This document shows positions 9,259-18,922 of a stretch of 64,000 nt of DNA, one piece after another. The notes beneath the pieces are model-generated. The model was not told where the DNA came from and searched no databases. It saw only the letters and a program-made list of their open reading frames with translations. The translations under genes and the position numbers were made by a program. Every line of letters begins with the position of its first letter. The first letter of the stretch is position 1. Source of the DNA: Christensenellaceae bacterium (lineage in GTDB: Bacteria; Bacillota; Clostridia; Christensenellales; CAG-138); contig JAISKB010000023.1 in assembly GCA_031261085.1 (NCBI GenBank), forward strand, positions 1 to 64,000. Reading direction: 5' to 3'.

Positions 9259-10260
9259 ATGAAAACTAAGGCGCGATTGCTTGCGGGAAGAATTGCTGTC
9301 GTTACCATAATTGTAGTGGTGGCGCTGTTCGTCATAGTCAAGTTTATGCCTCAAGCGAAGCCTCAGGCTCCATCTCAAGCGGGGCTTCAGACGGAACCTC
9401 AGGCGGAGTTTCAGGCGGAGCCTCAAAAGAAGTCCCTTGTTCTGTATTTCTCACGCGCTGAGAATATCGCTGACGCCAGCGAGTACCTTAACACGCTTGG
9501 CGGTGATGTGGATGCGATAACTTCCGCCAGTGTGCTGATGACGGATTCCGGTAAAATAACCGGCAATGTCGGGCTTCTCGCACGATGGATTGCAGAGGAA
9601 GCGGGTGCGGATATACATTCTATCCATGTGAAGGACTTGTATCCGCAGCCCAAGAAAGAAACGCAGAATATCGTTCTTCAAGAGCAGCTGGACGGTGTTT
9701 GGCCGGAAATCGTACCATCTACAGAGGAATTTGACCAATACGACGTGATTTATATTGGCTTCCCGAACTGGTATGCGGAACCGCCAAGAGCGCTTTACAC
9801 CTTTCTTGAAGAGAATGATTTGGATGGAAAGATTATCATTCCGTTCACATCCGATGATACGAATGGTTTCTCGGATTCCGTCGATATCTTGAAGAGCAAG
9901 CTGCCGAACGCAGCTGTACTCAGTGTGGAGGATGGCTTGCTTGTGAACAGAAAGGAGCTCTTTGACGCTAAGGAGAGAACACAAAAATGGGTAAAAACGG
10001 TCGCCCTAAAAGCAGAGTCGGCAAAAAACGATCCTCTCAGCACAAGTGAAGGGCAGAAGGCCGCCGCGCAAGCTCTAATCGGTCAGACTGTTACACATGA
10101 AGAAATTAAAGAAAAGGTTGGCGAGGATATCAGCTTTTCTAAAGGTACAAACGGATGTGCAAGGGAAATAACTTCAGGAAGATTTTATTATCCTGGCTTT
10201 GTTATTTATTGTCAGTCCGACGATCATGGGAAGACCTATACCGTCCTGTCGATTGATTAA
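9259..10260 (+). CDS. Membrane-anchored flavodoxin-like protein
   Basis: A 333-residue protein with an N-terminal membrane anchor (about residues 8-30) and a low-complexity Gln/Ala/Pro/Glu spacer (about 34-54) made of imperfect PQAEP-type repeats. A flavodoxin domain follows, starting KKSLVLYFSRAENI, where the FMN phosphate-binding loop is expected. An additional C-terminal domain of about 85 residues is not recognised. AGGAGGTG precedes the start. Flavodoxins are usually cytoplasmic, and the anchor and spacer point to the outer face. It sits directly downstream of the rhodanese lipoprotein, probably in one transcript. Confidence 0.85.
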   Translation: MKTKARLLAGRIAVVTIIVVVALFVIVKFMPQAKPQAPSQAGLQTEPQAEFQAEPQKKSLVLYFSRAENIADASEYLNTLGGDVDAITSASVLMTDSGKITGNVGLLARWIAEEAGADIHSIHVKDLYPQPKKETQNIVLQEQLDGVWPEIVPSTEEFDQYDVIYIGFPNWYAEPPRALYTFLEENDLDGKIIIPFTSDDTNGFSDSVDILKSKLPNAAVLSVEDGLLVNRKELFDAKERTQKWVKTVALKAESAKNDPLSTSEGQKAAAQALIGQTVTHEEIKEKVGEDISFSKGTNGCAREITSGRFYYPGFVIYCQSDDHGKTYTVLSID

Positions 10261-10304
10261 CGAAGTGCGGATTTTGTAAGCTTTTATGAAAGCGTAAACT
10301 AAAA

Positions 10305-10347
10305 AACAGCGGATTTACCGAAAGGACGGCAAATCCGTTGTTTTTAA
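10305..10347 (+). terminator. Terminator after the flavodoxin gene
   Basis: A long stem (AACAGCGGATTT...AAATCCGTTGTT) around a GAAAGGAC loop ends in a T run. The convergent hcp gene ends about 100 bases further, so it may act in both directions. Confidence 0.85.
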
Positions 10348-10448
10348 TTTTTTTGCCAACTAAAGTTTTTTAATAAAGTGCCGCACCACCACCAGCGCCA
10401 ACTGGGGGAAGCGCGCCGATGGCGCGTTTTAGCGACCGGGCATTTAGT

Positions 10449-11987
10449 TTACTTCAATATCCTCTTCATATCCTCCGCCGCCGTGGTGGTCGGCGTAATA
10501 CCGAAGTTTTTTACAAGAAAGTTCAGTATGTTGGGCGAAACGAACGCCGGCAGCGTGGGGCCAAGATGAATATTTTTGATGCCTAAGTACAGGAGCGTCA
10601 GCAGGATGCTCACCGCTTTTTGCTCATACCACGAAAGGATAAGCGTGAGCGGCAGCTCGTTTACGCCGCAGTCAAACGCTTCCGCAAGGGCGAGCGCCAC
10701 CCGAATCGCCGAATATGCATCGTTGCACTGCCCCATATCGAGTATGCGGGGCAGCCCGCCAATCTCGCCAAGGTCCAGGTCGTTGAAGCGGTATTTCCCG
10801 CAGGCGAGCGTTAAAATGATGGTGTCTTTCGGGGTTTGTTCCACGAATTCGGTGAAGTAATTGCGCCCGGGCCTGGCTCCATCGCAGCCGCCTACGAGGA
10901 AAAAGTGCTTGATTGCGCCGGACTTCACTGCGTCTATTACCTTGTCGGCTATAGATAGCACCGCGCCGTGCCCAAACCCCGTCATCACGCTGCCGCCGCC
11001 GTTGATACCCGCAATGGTATGCGGCCCGGCATACCCGCCGAGTGCAAGCGCCTTTTCGATAACCGGCGTGAAGTCCTTATCCTCGCCGATAGGAACAAGC
11101 CCCGGGTAGCCGACCACCGCCGTGGTGAAAACCCTGTCCAAATAGCTCTCCTTGGGCGGCATAAGGCAGTTTGTCGTAAACAGAAACGCCGCGGGAACAT
11201 CGGCAAATTCCTTTTGCTGGTTTTGCCAGGCCGTGCCAAAGTTCCCCTTTAGATGCGGATATTTTTTAAGCTCGGGATAGGCATGGGCGGGGAGCATTTC
11301 GCCGTGCGTGTATATATTCACGCCCTTGCCCGCTGTTTGCTCAAGCAAAAGCTTCAAATCGCGCAGGTCATGGCCGCTGACCACGATAGAGGGGCCGGGT
11401 TCCATCGTTTGCGCCACCCTTGTGGGCACGGGCGTTCCAAAGGCTTCGGTATTCGCTCTGTCGAGCAGCTCCATACACTTAAAATTCACTTTGCCCGTTT
11501 CGAGCACAAGCTGCACAAGCGCGTCTTGGCCGAGGGTGCTATCGCCGATGGCGGCCAGCGCTTTGTAGAAGTAACCGGTTACCTCTTCATCTGTGTAACC
11601 CAAAACCAGCGCGTGATACGCATATGCCGCCATACCGCGAATGCCAAACAGGACGAGCGCTTTTAGCGAGCGGATGTCATCGGGTGCGTTCCAAAGGCCG
11701 CTCATGTCATATGCCGTGCTGGCTCCGTTTATTTCGGCGTGGATGCCGGCGGCGGCTGCACTCACAGCTTCATCGCTGAAGTTCACATTCGTGACGGTCG
11801 TAAACAGCCCCTCGATTATTTTGCGGTCAAGGGCGGGGCTTCGAGCCGGGTTGGACTTTGCCAAATCGATGAGCGCGCCCGTCAGCGCATCCTGCAAAAG
11901 CGCGTTGTCGGCGGTTTTGCCGCACACCCCCGCTTTGCCTGTGCAGGCTTTGCAGCCCGCCGTTTGCTCGCATTGGAAACAGAACAT
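10449..11987 (-). CDS. hcp: Hydroxylamine reductase / hybrid-cluster protein
   Basis: A 512-residue hybrid-cluster protein of near-standard length for the anaerobe class. The N-terminal Cys cluster (FCFQCEQTAGCKACTGKAG) binds the cubane cluster. The later segments with TNCLMPP, GCDGARPGR and LACGKYRFN contain the Cys and Glu ligands of the hybrid 4Fe-2O-2S cluster. The enzyme reduces hydroxylamine and NO and protects anaerobes from nitrosative stress. It is preceded by AGGAGGGT and translated right after the Fe-S partner gene (12-base gap). A Crp/Fnr-family regulator lies divergently, matching the known HcpR-hcp-frdX arrangement. Confidence 0.97.
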   Translation of the reverse strand: MFCFQCEQTAGCKACTGKAGVCGKTADNALLQDALTGALIDLAKSNPARSPALDRKIIEGLFTTVTNVNFSDEAVSAAAAGIHAEINGASTAYDMSGLWNAPDDIRSLKALVLFGIRGMAAYAYHALVLGYTDEEVTGYFYKALAAIGDSTLGQDALVQLVLETGKVNFKCMELLDRANTEAFGTPVPTRVAQTMEPGPSIVVSGHDLRDLKLLLEQTAGKGVNIYTHGEMLPAHAYPELKKYPHLKGNFGTAWQNQQKEFADVPAAFLFTTNCLMPPKESYLDRVFTTAVVGYPGLVPIGEDKDFTPVIEKALALGGYAGPHTIAGINGGGSVMTGFGHGAVLSIADKVIDAVKSGAIKHFFLVGGCDGARPGRNYFTEFVEQTPKDTIILTLACGKYRFNDLDLGEIGGLPRILDMGQCNDAYSAIRVALALAEAFDCGVNELPLTLILSWYEQKAVSILLTLLYLGIKNIHLGPTLPAFVSPNILNFLVKNFGITPTTTAAEDMKRILK

Positions 11988-11999
11988 AATGCTACCCTC

Positions 12000-12692
12000 C
12001 TAATTTTCTTTTATGCTTCCATCGGTAGTAAGCGTGACAACCTGCCACGGGATAAACTTGCCGGAATTTTTTAGCGCGGCAACCGCCGCCTGCTCTATGC
12101 CGCCGCAGCACGGTACCTCCATCCGCACGACCGTCAAGGACTTGATATCGTTGCTGGCGATAATTTCGGTTAATTTTGCGCTGTAATCGACATCGTCCAG
12201 CTTCGGGCAGCCGATGAGCGTGATTTTCCCGCGCATAAACGCGGCGTGAAAGTTCGCGCGCGCGTAAGCGGCGCAGTCGGCGGCAATGAGCAGGCTGGCG
12301 CCCTCAAAGTACGGCGCGTTCACCGGCACGAGCTTTATCTGCACCGGCCATTGCCGCAATGCGCTTGCCATATCGCCTGGCTGAACGGGTGCGCCCGCCG
12401 CTGCCCTTTGGATGCTGTGCGCGTTTGAGCCGGGGCAACCCGCGTGCGGGGGTTGCTTCCCCATATGCTTTTTCACCTCGTTTTCGTCATATGCGGCGGC
12501 TTCGCGTTCCACAAAGGCTATCGCCCCCGTAGGGCAAACCGGCAGGCAGTTGCCCAGCCCGTCGCAATAATCATCGCGCAGCAGCCTTGCCTTGCCACCC
12601 ACTATGCCGATCGCACCCTCGTGGCAGGCATCGGCGCAAAGCCCGCATCCATTGCATGTTTCAGCATCGATCTCAATTATTTGGCGTTTCAT
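12000..12692 (-). CDS. Two-cluster ferredoxin-like partner of Hcp (FrdX-like)
   Basis: A 230-residue cytoplasmic Fe-S protein. The N-terminus carries two ferredoxin motifs (CNGCGLCADAC and CDGLGNCLPVCP), probably two [4Fe-4S] clusters, followed by a 150-residue domain with conserved-looking Cys (ADCAAY, IGCPKL, PCCGG). The start at 12692 is chosen because AAGGAGGTG lies seven bases upstream; a longer frame to 12761 lacks such a site. It is first in the operon with hcp and likely supplies electrons to it. Clostridial HcpR regulons contain an equivalent ferredoxin gene, frdX. Confidence 0.88.
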   Translation of the reverse strand: MKRQIIEIDAETCNGCGLCADACHEGAIGIVGGKARLLRDDYCDGLGNCLPVCPTGAIAFVEREAAAYDENEVKKHMGKQPPHAGCPGSNAHSIQRAAAGAPVQPGDMASALRQWPVQIKLVPVNAPYFEGASLLIAADCAAYARANFHAAFMRGKITLIGCPKLDDVDYSAKLTEIIASNDIKSLTVVRMEVPCCGGIEQAAVAALKNSGKFIPWQVVTLTTDGSIKEN

Positions 12693-12748
12693 CCACACAC
12701 CTCCTTGCTTTCTTGGCTCTATTATAGTAGAATAAAAACAACAAATCG

Positions 12749-12762
12749 GTTGGATTGCCAAC
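12749..12762. promoter_or_regulatory. Inverted repeat, candidate HcpR-like operator
   Basis: GTTGG-ATTG-CCAAC lies in the 83-base gap between the divergent ferredoxin/hcp operon and the Crp/Fnr-type regulator. Its spacing resembles a Crp/Fnr dimer site although the half-site sequence is not canonical. Confidence 0.45.
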
Positions 12763-12775
12763 GGAATGAGAATTT

Positions 12776-13450
12776 ATGAAAGAATATTTTCCGCTGCTTA
12801 CCTCTTCTCCCCTGTTTGCCGGGATTGGGCGCGACGATTTCGACGCCATGCTGCGTTGTTTGGGCGCGTCGCTTCGAGCGTATCCCAAAGGCGGCACGGT
12901 TTACTTCGAGGGCGATACCGTCACCGAAATCGGCATCGTGATCCGCGGCAGGCTTCACCTCATAAAAGACGATGTATGGGGCAACACCTCCATCGTGACC
13001 GAAATCGACCCGCCGGGGCTGTTTGCTGAAGCGGTCGTTTGCAGCGGCATAGGCCGTATCCCGGTCAGCGTCATCGCCAAGGAAGAGAGTGAGATTCTCT
13101 TTATCGACTACAAAAGAATCGTAACAAGCTGTTCCTCCGCCTGCGCGTTTCATTCCAAGCTGATTCGCAACATGATTGGGATTTTGGCGCAAAAAAATAT
13201 CCTTATGTCGGCGAAGATGGAGCATATCACAAAGCGAACCATAAGGGAAAAGCTGCTCTCCTACCTTATGGAGCAGGCGAGGCAGATGAACAGCAGGAGC
13301 TTTGATATCCCTTACAACCGGCAGGAGCTTGCGGATTATCTATCGGTGGAGCGCAGCGCGCTGTCGGCGGAAATGAGCAAGCTCAAAGCCGATGGGGTGC
13401 TCGACTACAGGAAAAACCACTTTGAAATATTGAGGAGAGCAACCCCGTGA
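12776..13450 (+). CDS. Crp/Fnr-family regulator, HcpR-like
   Basis: A 224-residue regulator with an N-terminal cyclic-nucleotide-binding-type beta-roll (about residues 10-125) and a C-terminal Crp helix-turn-helix (about 150-220, with NRQELADYLSVERSALSAEMSKL as recognition region). It has no N-terminal Cys cluster as in Fnr, which agrees with the haem/NO-sensing HcpR group. Its divergent placement next to hcp makes control of that operon by nitrosative stress likely. HcpR identity rests on context and not on a ligand motif. Confidence 0.85.
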   Translation: MKEYFPLLTSSPLFAGIGRDDFDAMLRCLGASLRAYPKGGTVYFEGDTVTEIGIVIRGRLHLIKDDVWGNTSIVTEIDPPGLFAEAVVCSGIGRIPVSVIAKEESEILFIDYKRIVTSCSSACAFHSKLIRNMIGILAQKNILMSAKMEHITKRTIREKLLSYLMEQARQMNSRSFDIPYNRQELADYLSVERSALSAEMSKLKADGVLDYRKNHFEILRRATP

Positions 13451-13576
13451 ACGAACGGGCGGCGGCGAAACGCCGGGCCGCCAAAATGATGCCAAACCGC
13501 GCCCTTGGCTCCATTCCATATTGCCTGCGCGCGGCTTTTATGATACGCTTGAAAAGAAATGGATATGGGGGTAAGT

Positions 13577-15589
13577 ATGAAAAACAAAGCACTAAAATCC
13601 TGTATTGCGCTAATCGTGCTGCTGGTTCTGGTGTTTGTCTGCACCGGGCTTGCAGCTTGGGTTTTGACGGATTTCGGCAAGGTAGAGGTGACGCTGGGCT
13701 CGTTGGAAACCGACAAAGGCACGCTCACCTACCGCCTGTACACGCCGCGCACGGCAACGGCGCAAACGCCCGCGCCGGGCATGCTGCTGCTGCACGGCTA
13801 TCAAAACGATAAGGATACCAGCTCGGCCTACGCACTTGAGCTGGCCCGCCGCGGCATGGTGGTGCTGGCGCTCGATGAATATGGCCATGGCAACACCCAG
13901 GTGGGCATGGCGGCGCGCGGCTTTGTGAACCACAAGGCAACCGTAAACTATGGCGAGGCCAATGAAGAAGACGGAACCTTCGTCTCTATGGGCGGGCCGC
14001 GCCGCGTGAAGATATTGAGCAATTTTTCCGACCTTTCCTTCTTTAACGAAAAATATTCCGCCGATACGGACGGGAACTCGATTGTCGACAGCGCCATGGG
14101 CGGCATAGAAGCCTATGCCCTGCTGACCGGCCTCCCCAACGTGGTGGATACCCGCTGCGCGGTGGGCGGGCACTCCATGGGCACATGGGCCTCCTGGAGC
14201 GTAGCGGCGGCCTATTCAGGGTCCGTCAACGCGGCGGGCGGCGATATCGCGCCCAAGGCCGTGGTGCTGCAATGCGGCGAGCTGTTTGGCGACGAGGCCT
14301 ACGACAGCGCCAGCATCCATTTCAACAATGTGCTGATTTTGCAAGCCAAGTACGATGAATTCAACATGTTCCGCGATTATAAGCCCACGGTGACGGAAGC
14401 GATGATTCACTCCCCCCTGCGCGCCGGCTTTTTGGGCGCCGCGCCCGCAGACGCCGCTTGGGATACCACCTTTGGCAGCTTTGCCGAGGGCACGGCGCGG
14501 CGCATCCAGCTGCTGCAAACCAACCACCGCTTGGTCACCCACAGCGGCAAGGCTATCGCTACCGCGACGGATTGGCTGGCGCAGGCCATCGATTTGACCC
14601 CCGCGTTCACAAGCACAACCCAGGTTTACATGGTAAAGGAATGGCTGCTGCTTGCCGCCATGCTGTGCGCGCTGCTCGCTATGCTGCCCCTGCTGCAGCT
14701 TCTTTTGCTGCTGCCCTTCTTTTCCCCCGCGGCGCAGCCCCTGCCGCCCCTCCCAGGCGCCTATACCCGCCGTGCTTGGTGGAAGGGCGCAATCATCACC
14801 ATGCTGATTGCGGGCTTCTCCTACCCGTTTATGACACAGCTCGGGCAGGGTTTGCTGCCGGTGCCGGAGGGCGTGTTCCGCATGCCCATCGCCACGGGCT
14901 TTTGGACTTGGTATGTGCTGCTGATTTTGGTTATGGCGTTTACCTTTTTGCAGGCGCGGCACAAGGCGCGCAAAAAGGGCGAGCCGCAAGATCTTTATGA
15001 CTTGGGGCTGGCCACGGCAAAGAGCAAGCATAAGGTGTCCTGGGGATTCTTGGGCCGCGGGCTGTTGCTTGCCCTGTGCATGGTGGGCATGGTGTACCTG
15101 CTCGTGACGCTTTGCCAAGCCTTCTTCGGGCTGGATCTGCGCTTTATTTGGCCGTTCTTCCGCACATACTCGGGCGAGCGCTTGGTGCAGCTTTGCGTAT
15201 ACCTGCCGGTGTTCGCGCTGTTCTTCCTGCTGAACAACAGCAAGCTGGTGGCCGGGATGCGCACGCGCTCCGCCGCGCAGCCGGGCTTCAAGCACTTTAT
15301 GGCAAGCTGGGGCGCCAACATCCTGCTGATGATTGGCGGCGTGCTGCTGATTGTACTCATCGAATACATCCCCTTCTTTGCGGGCATCGGCCCGGGCGCC
15401 GACCTGCTGTTCTCCACCACCTTCGGCGGGCCGTTTATGTCGCTGCTGATCGTGTTTATACCGCAAGTCACGGTGCTTGCCCTGCTGTGCACGGCAGCTT
15501 ACCGCAAAACGGGCCAGGTGTATACCGGCGCGTTTACCGCGGCCCTGCTCGCCTGCTGGATTGTCACCGGCGGGTCGGCGATACTATAA
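13577..15589 (+). CDS. Alpha/beta hydrolase with large C-terminal membrane domain
   Basis: A protein of about 670 residues. A signal anchor (about residues 7-28) is followed by an extracytoplasmic alpha/beta-hydrolase domain: LLLHGYQ forms the oxyanion strand and the nucleophile elbow is GHSMG with Ser200. From about residue 346 to the end there are eight or so membrane segments. The fusion resembles uncharacterised Clostridia hydrolases whose substrate could be a lipid or envelope ester, which is inference. The start is ambiguous between 13559 and 13577, and the second is preferred because it begins the basic signal anchor. It is followed by a strong inverted repeat. Confidence 0.75.
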   Translation: MKNKALKSCIALIVLLVLVFVCTGLAAWVLTDFGKVEVTLGSLETDKGTLTYRLYTPRTATAQTPAPGMLLLHGYQNDKDTSSAYALELARRGMVVLALDEYGHGNTQVGMAARGFVNHKATVNYGEANEEDGTFVSMGGPRRVKILSNFSDLSFFNEKYSADTDGNSIVDSAMGGIEAYALLTGLPNVVDTRCAVGGHSMGTWASWSVAAAYSGSVNAAGGDIAPKAVVLQCGELFGDEAYDSASIHFNNVLILQAKYDEFNMFRDYKPTVTEAMIHSPLRAGFLGAAPADAAWDTTFGSFAEGTARRIQLLQTNHRLVTHSGKAIATATDWLAQAIDLTPAFTSTTQVYMVKEWLLLAAMLCALLAMLPLLQLLLLLPFFSPAAQPLPPLPGAYTRRAWWKGAIITMLIAGFSYPFMTQLGQGLLPVPEGVFRMPIATGFWTWYVLLILVMAFTFLQARHKARKKGEPQDLYDLGLATAKSKHKVSWGFLGRGLLLALCMVGMVYLLVTLCQAFFGLDLRFIWPFFRTYSGERLVQLCVYLPVFALFFLLNNSKLVAGMRTRSAAQPGFKHFMASWGANILLMIGGVLLIVLIEYIPFFAGIGPGADLLFSTTFGGPFMSLLIVFIPQVTVLALLCTAAYRKTGQVYTGAFTAALLACWIVTGGSAIL

Positions 15590-15617
15590 ATAATAAACAG
15601 CTCGAATCAGGCATGCC

Positions 15618-15651
15618 AAACCACAGGCCTACTTAAGTAGACCTGTGGTTT
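15618..15651. terminator. Inverted repeat between convergent genes, probable terminator
   Basis: AAACCACAGG and its complement surround a second palindrome (TACTTAAGTA) between the convergent hydrolase and PucR-type genes. The stem ends in TTT only, so termination is plausible but not strong. Confidence 0.55.
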
Positions 15652-15679
15652 GCTATATACGAAGGATTCAAAAAAGCAT

Positions 15680-17338
15680 TTATTGTGTGGGAATCCCATC
15701 CATCGGTGCGCTGGATATCTGCAACGCCACAAAAAAATTAAAAAGATAAGGCAACTCAAAGGGAGAATATCCGAGGATATCAACGATTTTGTGCTTTCGA
15801 TAGATCAATGTGTTCCGATGGATGTAAAGTTCCCTGGAGGCCTTTACCATATCCAGATTGCATGCAATGAGTACGGAAAGGGTTTCTACCAAACATCCAT
15901 CATATTGTTTGTCATGCTTGGCGAGCGGAGCAATCCATTGTTCGAACATTGTTTTTGCATGCTGATCCTCCGCTAGGCATTGTAAATTATTCAGAAGCCA
16001 CATTTCAGGCCACGTCGTAACATGGCTATCCGAAAGAAAGGATCGACCCAGCGCTGCAGCATTAATCGCTTGCTTGTAGGCTGTGCCGAGTTCACGGATA
16101 CTTTGCACAGAATCGCTGATTCCTGCGAAAACGGACAACTGGCGTTCTTTATTGAAAAGATGCTCAATTGCATTCCCCAGTTGTTTAAGATTCAGCAAAC
16201 TATTCGTATTTTCAAAAAAAACAATAATCGTGTCTCCGCGGCAAATCAAAGACGCATTGGAGTCATGATAATGCACCAGTTCATTTACCAGTGGAAAATA
16301 AGTTTCGCGAATATGGGAACGCACGTTGAGTATGCTTTCGACCATGGATTTTGGGTCTGGGCGAATGGTAATCGCCATTACCTCATGCTTGTTGCCTATA
16401 TTAAGGCCGACTTCCGCGCCTCTTGTAATCGCGACATCCTCAGATGGAAAATTCCATGCCAAAAGGTCGGCGACATATTCATTTTGATATCGCTCCTGCA
16501 ATTCATCAAGGCGATCTTTACGGCTGAGCATCATGGTGCATATAACGACGAGGGAAGAGACCAACTCGCTGATTAATTTTTCATCGGAGGAATCATGGCC
16601 ATCTTTAAAATCTAAAATTAAATAGCCAAAGAAGCTTTGCATGGTTTTAACAAGCGCAATCACTTTATTGCCAGTATCGGTGCGCCATATATAATACAAG
16701 TTGTTTATGGTATTGTGTCTGATTTTACTGATGTTTTCGCGGATATAGTTGATCTCTTCTTCAACCGCGCTGTAGGGCTTATCCGAATAGATACACTCGT
16801 AATAAATATCCAAATAAGTAGAGTTGATCCCGGTTTGCTGGGAAATTTTTTGCAATACCGAAACCGAATCGCTTTCGTGGACGGACAGCTCTAAAATATC
16901 GTTGCGAATTTGTATGCAATTCCCGGTCTGCTGATTATCCGTTCCCAACATCAGGCTCTTTAAGATTGGCTCAATGATAGACGCATACGAAACTTCCGGG
17001 TTGGCGATAATCAAAGGCAAATTTAAAGTATTGCAAAGATTGACGACCTCTGCGGATACCTCTGGTATCCAATGGCCAAGATGGCATATAATCAGTGCAC
17101 TGCAACCACAATTGGCAAGCACATTAATCACGACTTTTTGCATGTCAACATCGTTGCGGATGGCGTATAACGCCGTCACATATACCTGATTTTGAACAAC
17201 CCACCGTCCAATTGCCGCCTCGCCAACTTCTAGCACGCTGATGCTGCTGACCGAATTGCTTAGCCCCCGCTCTCCCGCAATAATCCGCGCATCGGTCAAC
17301 CCGCCAGTCCCAAGGATACTTTCAACAGTTAAATTCAT
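15680..17338 (-). CDS. PucR-family transcriptional regulator
   Basis: A 552-residue regulator of the PucR/CdaR type. The N-terminal part (about residues 5-125) is a PucR-type sensing domain, the middle part a GGDEF-like/GAF-like segment, and the C-terminus is the PucR helix-turn-helix (VKASRELYIHRNTLIYRKHKI near residues 500-525). PucR proteins activate purine or related N-compound catabolism in response to pathway metabolites. It heads the left end of the low-GC catabolic cluster and is the best candidate controller of it, with palindromes upstream of the hydroxylase operon as possible sites. The actual ligand is unknown. Confidence 0.9.
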   Translation of the reverse strand: MNLTVESILGTGGLTDARIIAGERGLSNSVSSISVLEVGEAAIGRWVVQNQVYVTALYAIRNDVDMQKVVINVLANCGCSALIICHLGHWIPEVSAEVVNLCNTLNLPLIIANPEVSYASIIEPILKSLMLGTDNQQTGNCIQIRNDILELSVHESDSVSVLQKISQQTGINSTYLDIYYECIYSDKPYSAVEEEINYIRENISKIRHNTINNLYYIWRTDTGNKVIALVKTMQSFFGYLILDFKDGHDSSDEKLISELVSSLVVICTMMLSRKDRLDELQERYQNEYVADLLAWNFPSEDVAITRGAEVGLNIGNKHEVMAITIRPDPKSMVESILNVRSHIRETYFPLVNELVHYHDSNASLICRGDTIIVFFENTNSLLNLKQLGNAIEHLFNKERQLSVFAGISDSVQSIRELGTAYKQAINAAALGRSFLSDSHVTTWPEMWLLNNLQCLAEDQHAKTMFEQWIAPLAKHDKQYDGCLVETLSVLIACNLDMVKASRELYIHRNTLIYRKHKIVDILGYSPFELPYLFNFFVALQISSAPMDGIPTQ

Positions 17339-17371
17339 AGCTACCTCAATTCGTTTTAAGAAATTACCAAT

Positions 17372-18796
17372 CTATTGATTTGCCAGGGGCAGAATATGGT
17401 CGATCCGTTGCACGGCAAAAACATAAATTTTTATAGCGCTTAGCACATCATCAATATAAATGCACTCATCGGGCATATGCTCTTTCCCTTGTTGATTAGA
17501 CGCTTTGGCGGATGCAGCGGGGAAGTGCGGGCCATAGGTAAATGAGTTTGGAATGATGCGCGCATATGTAATGCTGCCTTCATAATAAGGCGTGGCCTCA
17601 TCCTGTGCAATCTCGTTATAAATTTCAGTCATCGCCTGCACGATTGGGGATGTGGGGGAGATATAAATAGGCGCAGAATCTACAACTTCATCTACAGAAA
17701 AGCCGTTTTGCGCTACCAAAGCCGTTACGCTTTCAATAATTTGGGTATGGGTGATGCAAGCGGGATACCGCACGTTGAAATTGAGAGCCAACTCCCAATT
17801 TTCCGTAATCCAGCACATGCAGGCCACATGTGTAAGTCGGCCGGTATGCTGATCCGTAATCTTGACATCAATGCTTTCGCCGTAGTAATCGTTTAAGTAG
17901 CCTGCAGCATGGAGAAAAACGGAGGAATCTTCGCTGGCAATGCCGCTTTTACCCAAAGCATTGAGCAGCACTGAAATGGCATTGCGTGAACCTTCCGGCT
18001 TGGCCGCGTGGCTGGCAATACCCGTAGCCTCCACCTCAATCGTGCCATCTTCCGTTACTGTGGCTGTAACAGGGAAGGGCGCTAAGGCTTGCAAGGCCTG
18101 TGCCGAGGGAATATTTTTTAATGTAGCCTTTGCCATAGCGGGAACCACGTTTGGGACTTCCCCGCCCGCAATATCTTGAACGCACCGCGAACTTAGAGGG
18201 TGCTTAATGGTGAACCCTAGGCAGCCCTTTTCTGCATAGCATACAGGAAATTGGCCATCCGCAATGATGGAAAATTCAGGAAGAGCAGAAATATGTTCCT
18301 TATATGTGATTAGGTCGTTCATGCCATTTTCTTCGTTGCAGCCCATTACAAGTCGCAGCGCGTGATGCTCCATAATTCCTAAATCACGAAGACATTTCAT
18401 GGTATATAAAGCAATGATTGCAGGCCCTTTGTCATCCAGCGTACCGCGGCCAAATAGGTATCCATCGGCTTGCTCTGCCGAAAAAGGCGCATGCTCCCAT
18501 TTTCCGCTGGCGGGGACAACATCCAAATGCGTAAAAAAACCGATTTCCTTATCTTGTCCTCCGCAACGGATGGAGCCGCAACAATACTCGTAGTTTTCCG
18601 TATCAAATCCCAAATCATGGCCTATGCCAAGCGCGATGTCCAGCACCTTGGCGCATCCCTCGCCAAACGGATGCGGGCCGGCGTTTGGGGCACTTACGCT
18701 TTCAACATCGACTAGGCGCTTGATGTGTTCGATGATGGCATTTCGATTTTCTTTGAGAAAAGCATCCACCTTTTGTGAAAGAATATCCATTTCCAT
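17372..18796 (-). CDS. M20 dipeptidase-like metallohydrolase (Sapep/PepV type)
   Basis: A 474-residue cytoplasmic enzyme of peptidase family M20. The metal ligands can be followed: His in THLDVV, the bridging Asp in TLDDKGP, Glu in CNEENG, Asp in IIADGQF and the late His in KEHMPDE. The length and insertions match Sapep/PepV dipeptidases. Known members cleave dipeptides with Mn or Zn, but in this setting it may cleave an amide intermediate. It is transcribed away from the hydroxylase operon, sharing a 415-base regulatory gap, and toward the PucR-type gene with a 33-base gap. Confidence 0.88.
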   Translation of the reverse strand: MEMDILSQKVDAFLKENRNAIIEHIKRLVDVESVSAPNAGPHPFGEGCAKVLDIALGIGHDLGFDTENYEYCCGSIRCGGQDKEIGFFTHLDVVPASGKWEHAPFSAEQADGYLFGRGTLDDKGPAIIALYTMKCLRDLGIMEHHALRLVMGCNEENGMNDLITYKEHISALPEFSIIADGQFPVCYAEKGCLGFTIKHPLSSRCVQDIAGGEVPNVVPAMAKATLKNIPSAQALQALAPFPVTATVTEDGTIEVEATGIASHAAKPEGSRNAISVLLNALGKSGIASEDSSVFLHAAGYLNDYYGESIDVKITDQHTGRLTHVACMCWITENWELALNFNVRYPACITHTQIIESVTALVAQNGFSVDEVVDSAPIYISPTSPIVQAMTEIYNEIAQDEATPYYEGSITYARIIPNSFTYGPHFPAASAKASNQQGKEHMPDECIYIDDVLSAIKIYVFAVQRIDHILPLANQ

Positions 18797-18922
18797 ATTC
18801 TGATTTCCTTCCAGTATAAAATCGATTACAATACTGATGTAGTTTTACAATTTTGTACAAAATACTTTTTGAGTATTCATTTTAACAAAAGAGGTTCATA
18901 ATTCTTGCTGGCAATGTTTTTT

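Noticed and set aside
14216..15466. 416-codon minus-strand frame opposite the hydrolase membrane domain
   Set aside because: Low-complexity His/Gln/Arg-rich translation, no ribosome-binding site, and the plus strand encodes clear membrane segments.
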